Assembly: GCA_041302975.1 (NCBI GenBank)
Contig: JBFYQC010000218.1
Location: forward strand, 1 to 18,870
Length of the DNA: 18,870 nt
From: UBA6183 sp041302975
GTDB taxonomy: Bacteria; Bacteroidota; Bacteroidia; UKL13-3
Direction: 5' to 3'
Shown here: positions 15,419 to 18,870 of the stretch, piece after piece
Numbering within the stretch: position 1 is the stretch's first letter
Layout of the letters: every line of letters starts with the position of its first letter
Translations under genes and position numbers: made by a program
Notes under the pieces: model-generated
Seen by the model: the letters and a program-made list of their open reading frames with translations, nothing else
Databases searched by the model: none
What the model was told of the DNA's origin: nothing

Positions 15419-18400
15419 ATGCATAAGAAAATATTTTTTTCTGGAATCTTTTTGTTGTTTGCTCTTTTAACAAGTGCACAAACCACTATTAATTCCTCTT
15501 ATTTTCAGGTAATGGCAGCAAGGTCTTTAGGCCCTTCTACCATGAGTGGAAGAATAACGTCTATTGATGGTATTACTGCCGATGGTCAATTAAATTTATA
15601 TGTTGGAACTGCAGGTGGTGGCATCTGGAAAAGTCAAAATGGTGGACTTAGCTTTAAGCCTTTGTTTGATAAATATTGTCAATCTATTGGTGCACTAGCT
15701 ATTGAGCCAGGTAATGCAAAAGTTGTTTATGCAGGTACCGGTGAAAGCAATATGAGAAATTCTGTCTCATATGGTGATGGACTTTACAAGACAACCGATG
15801 GTGGAAACAATTGGCAAAAAATTGGTCTAGAAGGAACAGAGCGCATCAGCAAAATTATAGTTGATCCTACCGATAAAAAAACAGTGTATGTTTCGGCGCC
15901 TGGTCCACTCTGGAATAATTCTGCAAATAGAGGATTGTATAAAACCACAGATGGTGGTAAATCATGGGCAAAAATATTATACGTTAACGAAGAAACAGGT
16001 TGTGCAGATATTGCGATGCATCCAACAAAGCCAAATGTTATCTATGCATCTATGTGGCAGTTTAGAAGAAAAGCGTATGCATTTAGCTCTGGTGGTCCGG
16101 GCAGTGGTTTGTTTAAATCTTTGGATGGAGGAAAAACTTGGAATAAACTTTCGAAAGGATTACCTGCTGGTGAATTTGGTAGAATTGTAATTACCATTAA
16201 CCCTTCTAAACCTTCAGAGCTTATGGCTATTGTTGAGGCAAAAGAATCAGGAATTTTTGTTTCTGAAGATGAGGGGGAAACTTGGAAAAAGTTACCTACC
16301 AACGAAAACTTAACAGCGCGTCCGTTTTATTTTAGCACGCTTGTGTACGATCCAAAAGATCCAAAAAGAGTGTACCGTCCAGCCTACGACTTTCAATTTT
16401 CAACGGATGGTGGAAACTCATGGAGTGGCGCGTTTACGGGAGGTGTTCCTCCGCATGCAGATCATCATGCATTGTGGATCAATCCATCCAATCCAGACAT
16501 GATGTTTTTAGGCACAGACGGCGGTATTTATATGAGTACGAACCGTGGTACTGCTTGGAGCTTTTTAAATAACCTTCCGGTTGGACAATTTTATCATGTA
16601 TCTACAGACAATCAAACGCCTTACAATGTTTATGGCGGATTGCAAGACAATAATAGTTGGATGGCTCCTAGCTCGGCACCAGGTGGTGTTACGGCTGTTG
16701 ATTGGAGATGGATTAATGGTGGCGATGGATTTTGGGTACAGCCAAGTTTATTAAATTCAAAAGTTATTTTTTCTGAATCACAAGGCGGTGAAATTTCTAA
16801 AGTAGATTTATCTACGGGACTTTCTTACGGCGTTCGTCCTAAAAAATTAGATGGTGATGACGAACACCGTTGGAATTGGAACACGCCGATTGTAATGGGT
16901 GCTTCAAAGAAAAAGAATGCTGCTGGAAAGCCGGTTTATAATTTGTATACGGCTGCTCAGTATTTATTTAAGTCTACAGATGATGGTAAAAACTGGGAAA
17001 GAATTTCTCCAGATTTAACAACCAACGATCCTAATAAAATTAATCAGGCCGAAAAAAATACGGGAAGTATTACGGGTGATAATACAAGTGCCGAAAATCA
17101 TTGTACTATTTTTACCCTTGTACAAGATCCTAAAAATGAAAATGTTATTTGGGTAGGAACCGATGATGGTAACTTGCAATTAACCACAGATGGCGGTAAA
17201 ACTTGGCAAAACAAAGCCCCTGCTATTTGGAAAACAGGCGTTCCCGAAAAAACTTGGATTAGCAGTATTGAAATTTCTTCTTTAGATTCAAAAAGAATTT
17301 ATGTAACGCTTGACAACCATATGTATGGCGATATGAATACCTATGTGGTGATGAGCGCAGATGGTGGTGTGACATGGAAGAAATTTAGTTCATCAGAATT
17401 TACAGGATTTGCACATATCATAAGAGAAGATATTGTAAATGAAAAGCTGTTATTTTTAGGAACAGAAATGGGTTTATTTATTTCTTTGGATGGCGGTAAT
17501 AACTGGATGCGTAGTAAGTATCAAAACATGCCTTGGTATAATTTAGTGCGCGATATCAAAATTCAACCACAAACCAATGATCTAGTAATTGGATCGCACG
17601 GAAGAGGCATTTATATCATTGATAATATTGAGCCACTGCGTGAACTTGTAAAATCGGATGTTAACCAACCGGTTAAATTTTATCCAGTTCAAAATTTCAA
17701 ATACGCATACACACCACAATTTCCATTGCCTGCCGATAATTTAATAGGATGGAATGGGGGTAGCAATGCGGTAGCGCCTACTTTTTATTATTACTTGAAA
17801 GAGCGTAGTAATACCGGTGTGAAAATTGAAATTTATGATCCGTCTAATAAAAAAATCAAGGATATCAATGGATCCAGTTCAAAAGGATTAAACCGTGTTT
17901 ATTGGGATTTAACCATTAATGCACCAAAGGTTGCTCAAGGGGGCTATATTGCTCAGTCAACTGTTTTATTTTCTTCGGTAATTGGACCAAAGGTTGATAT
18001 TGGAACGTATAAGGTAGTGCTCAAAACAGATGGCAAAGAGTATGTTCAAAATATTTTGATCGAAGCCAATCCTGCAAAAGGCTTAAGTGGGCAAACTGTA
18101 GGTTTATTGCACAAACAAAGCATGCGTTTGTATCATTTACATGAGCGTTTACATACACTTATAGACTCTTTAGATAAAACGGTAAAGACGATTTCATTAG
18201 CAGACACTACAGCTACTTCCGTTAAAGAAAAGTTGCGTAAGTTGGATTCTTTCAAAAGAGAGATTGTTGAACTCAATCGAAAATCAATTTTCTTTGATGA
18301 GTTTAAATACCGTAGACGCGTAAGTGATTTATATGTGAGTGTTGCTAATGGACTTGAGCCACTGTCACCTATTCAAGAAAAGGGAATCGCTGTTTTAGAA

Positions 18401-18448
18401 GATCAATTTTTAGTTTTCCAGAAACGCTTTTTTGACTTGATTAAATAG
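15419..18448 (+). CDS. Exported Asp-box (VPS10/sortilin-type) beta-propeller protein
   Basis: A 1009-residue exported protein. The signal peptide (1-20) is cleaved after TSA with Gln at +1. The mature N-terminus AARSLGPSTMSGRITSID is typical of the family often labelled glycosyl hydrolase or VPS10 domain protein. Ten Asp-box turns (S/T-x-D-x-G-x-x-W) are visible at about 125, 176, 234, 282, 328, 373 (D to N), 519, 589, 646 and 689, with a degenerate one at 72. They build one or two large beta-propellers. PPHADHHALWINPSNPD (344-360) and GSHGRGIYIIDNI (725-737) are conserved landmarks. From about 745 the propeller ends; a beta-rich region follows (VKIEIYDPSNKKIKDI), then a helical, charged tail from about 900. 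No sialidase catalytic set is evident, so a binding or scaffolding role outside the cell is likelier than hydrolysis. Probably co-transcribed with the LolA-like gene. Confidence 0.88.
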   Translation: MHKKIFFSGIFLLFALLTSAQTTINSSYFQVMAARSLGPSTMSGRITSIDGITADGQLNLYVGTAGGGIWKSQNGGLSFKPLFDKYCQSIGALAIEPGNAKVVYAGTGESNMRNSVSYGDGLYKTTDGGNNWQKIGLEGTERISKIIVDPTDKKTVYVSAPGPLWNNSANRGLYKTTDGGKSWAKILYVNEETGCADIAMHPTKPNVIYASMWQFRRKAYAFSSGGPGSGLFKSLDGGKTWNKLSKGLPAGEFGRIVITINPSKPSELMAIVEAKESGIFVSEDEGETWKKLPTNENLTARPFYFSTLVYDPKDPKRVYRPAYDFQFSTDGGNSWSGAFTGGVPPHADHHALWINPSNPDMMFLGTDGGIYMSTNRGTAWSFLNNLPVGQFYHVSTDNQTPYNVYGGLQDNNSWMAPSSAPGGVTAVDWRWINGGDGFWVQPSLLNSKVIFSESQGGEISKVDLSTGLSYGVRPKKLDGDDEHRWNWNTPIVMGASKKKNAAGKPVYNLYTAAQYLFKSTDDGKNWERISPDLTTNDPNKINQAEKNTGSITGDNTSAENHCTIFTLVQDPKNENVIWVGTDDGNLQLTTDGGKTWQNKAPAIWKTGVPEKTWISSIEISSLDSKRIYVTLDNHMYGDMNTYVVMSADGGVTWKKFSSSEFTGFAHIIREDIVNEKLLFLGTEMGLFISLDGGNNWMRSKYQNMPWYNLVRDIKIQPQTNDLVIGSHGRGIYIIDNIEPLRELVKSDVNQPVKFYPVQNFKYAYTPQFPLPADNLIGWNGGSNAVAPTFYYYLKERSNTGVKIEIYDPSNKKIKDINGSSSKGLNRVYWDLTINAPKVAQGGYIAQSTVLFSSVIGPKVDIGTYKVVLKTDGKEYVQNILIEANPAKGLSGQTVGLLHKQSMRLYHLHERLHTLIDSLDKTVKTISLADTTATSVKEKLRKLDSFKREIVELNRKSIFFDEFKYRRRVSDLYVSVANGLEPLSPIQEKGIAVLEDQFLVFQKRFFDLIK

Positions 18449-18470
18449 TGATTGTGGAGATGCCTATTAA

Positions 18471-18508
18471 CTTTTAGCAGTGGTTTGTAAGCTGTTAAGG
18501 GCTTTTAT
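18471..18508 (+). terminator. Candidate terminator after the propeller gene
   Basis: CTTTTAGCAG (18471-18480) can pair with CTGTTAAGGG (18492-18501) over ten positions, three of them G-U, with an 11-base loop. CTTTTATT follows. It lies 22 bases after the stop codon. The wobble pairs weaken it, but position and T-rich tail fit an intrinsic terminator. Confidence 0.45.
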
Positions 18509-18577
18509 TATCCTATTATTAAACATTAGAATATTTATCAATACAAGTTGTTTAAATTTACCATCTAATTTTTATAG

Positions 18578-18870
18578 ATGATAATTTTGATTTTCTTACT
18601 GCTTCATTGGTATTTATCACTTTTTGGTCAAACATTTTATTTGCACCGTTATTCGGCGCATAAAATGTTTACCATGTCTAAGTTTTGGGAAAAGTTCTGG
18701 TATATATATACTTGGATAACACAAGGAACCTCTTATTTAAATGCACGTGCTTACGCGATACTACACCGAATGCATCATGCATATAGTGATACTGAATTAG
18801 ATCCGCACACGCCGCATTTTTTTAAGGAAGCGTTTACCATGATGATGCACACAAGAAAAATTTATAATGG
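18578..18870 (+). CDS. Acyl-CoA (fatty acid) desaturase, 5' part, cut by window end
   Basis: The first 98 residues or so of a membrane di-iron desaturase; the frame is open to the window edge. The N-terminus is a hydrophobic helix (MIILIFLLLHWYLSLFG), followed by two of the three histidine boxes: HRYSAH (H23 to H28) and HRMHH (H63, H66, H67). SYLNARAYAILHRMHHAYSD and DPHTPHF are typical of Bacteroidota delta-9-type acyl desaturases. These enzymes insert a cis double bond into fatty acyl chains and tune membrane fluidity. The third box (HNNHH type) should lie beyond the window. The N-terminus looks shorter than in many relatives, which have one more helix before the first box, so a further upstream start is worth considering; TAG at 18575-18577 directly precedes this ATG, so no in-frame extension is possible. 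Confidence 0.9.
   Translation, partial: MIILIFLLLHWYLSLFGQTFYLHRYSAHKMFTMSKFWEKFWYIYTWITQGTSYLNARAYAILHRMHHAYSDTELDPHTPHFFKEAFTMMMHTRKIYN

Noticed and set aside
15790..17520. DNA repeats suggested by the recurring TCTACAGATGGTGGTAAA-like words
   Set aside because: They encode the Asp-box turns of the propeller; the similarity is at protein level and the DNA between copies is not repeated.

Overview
The window looks like chromosome from a low-GC member of the Bacteroidota, probably the Chitinophagaceae or a close relative. The lineage marks are a SusC/SusD-type outer-membrane pair, a second TonB-dependent receptor, very AT-rich spacers with almost no Shine-Dalgarno signals, and seven type I signal peptides that all place Gln directly after the predicted cleavage site. 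I see no rRNA, tRNA, IS element, phage gene, CRISPR array or toxin-antitoxin pair. Coding density is high and no gene-free stretch exceeds about 150 bases.

Layout. (1) 153-4772 (+): a SusC-like TonB-linked channel and its SusD-like lipoprotein, closed by a strong intrinsic terminator at 4791-4826. (2) 4854-8169 (+): an exported histidine phosphatase (SixA/phosphoglycerate mutase fold) and a large exported M14 zinc carboxypeptidase. (3) 8177-11011 (-): a heme/hemoglobin-type TonB-dependent receptor that converges on the peptidase with 7 bases between stop codons, and upstream of it a secreted fasciclin-domain protein. A perfect 14-bp hairpin lies between these two, almost touching the receptor's start codon. 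(4) 11129-12285 (+), divergent from the fasciclin gene: a tight cluster of three unrecognised membrane proteins of 58, 31 and 292 residues. The 31-residue gene is short and easily missed. (5) 12371-14531 (+): L-threonine 3-dehydrogenase and glycine C-acetyltransferase, the two-step route from threonine to glycine plus acetyl-CoA. (6) 14683-18448 (+): an exported LolA-like protein and a large exported Asp-box (VPS10/sortilin-type) beta-propeller protein. (7) 18578 to the window end (+): the 5' part of an acyl-CoA desaturase.

Much of the window serves the cell envelope: nutrient uptake at the outer membrane (SusCD, TonB receptor), exported hydrolases and secreted propeller or adhesion-like domains. 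The threonine pair adds central amino-acid catabolism. SusCD with a nearby M14 peptidase, no glycoside hydrolase, and a threonine-degradation operon would fit a peptide- or amino-acid-using lifestyle, but that link is inference. I found no clear new defence or mobile system. The least explained part is the three-gene small-membrane-protein cluster at 11129-12285.
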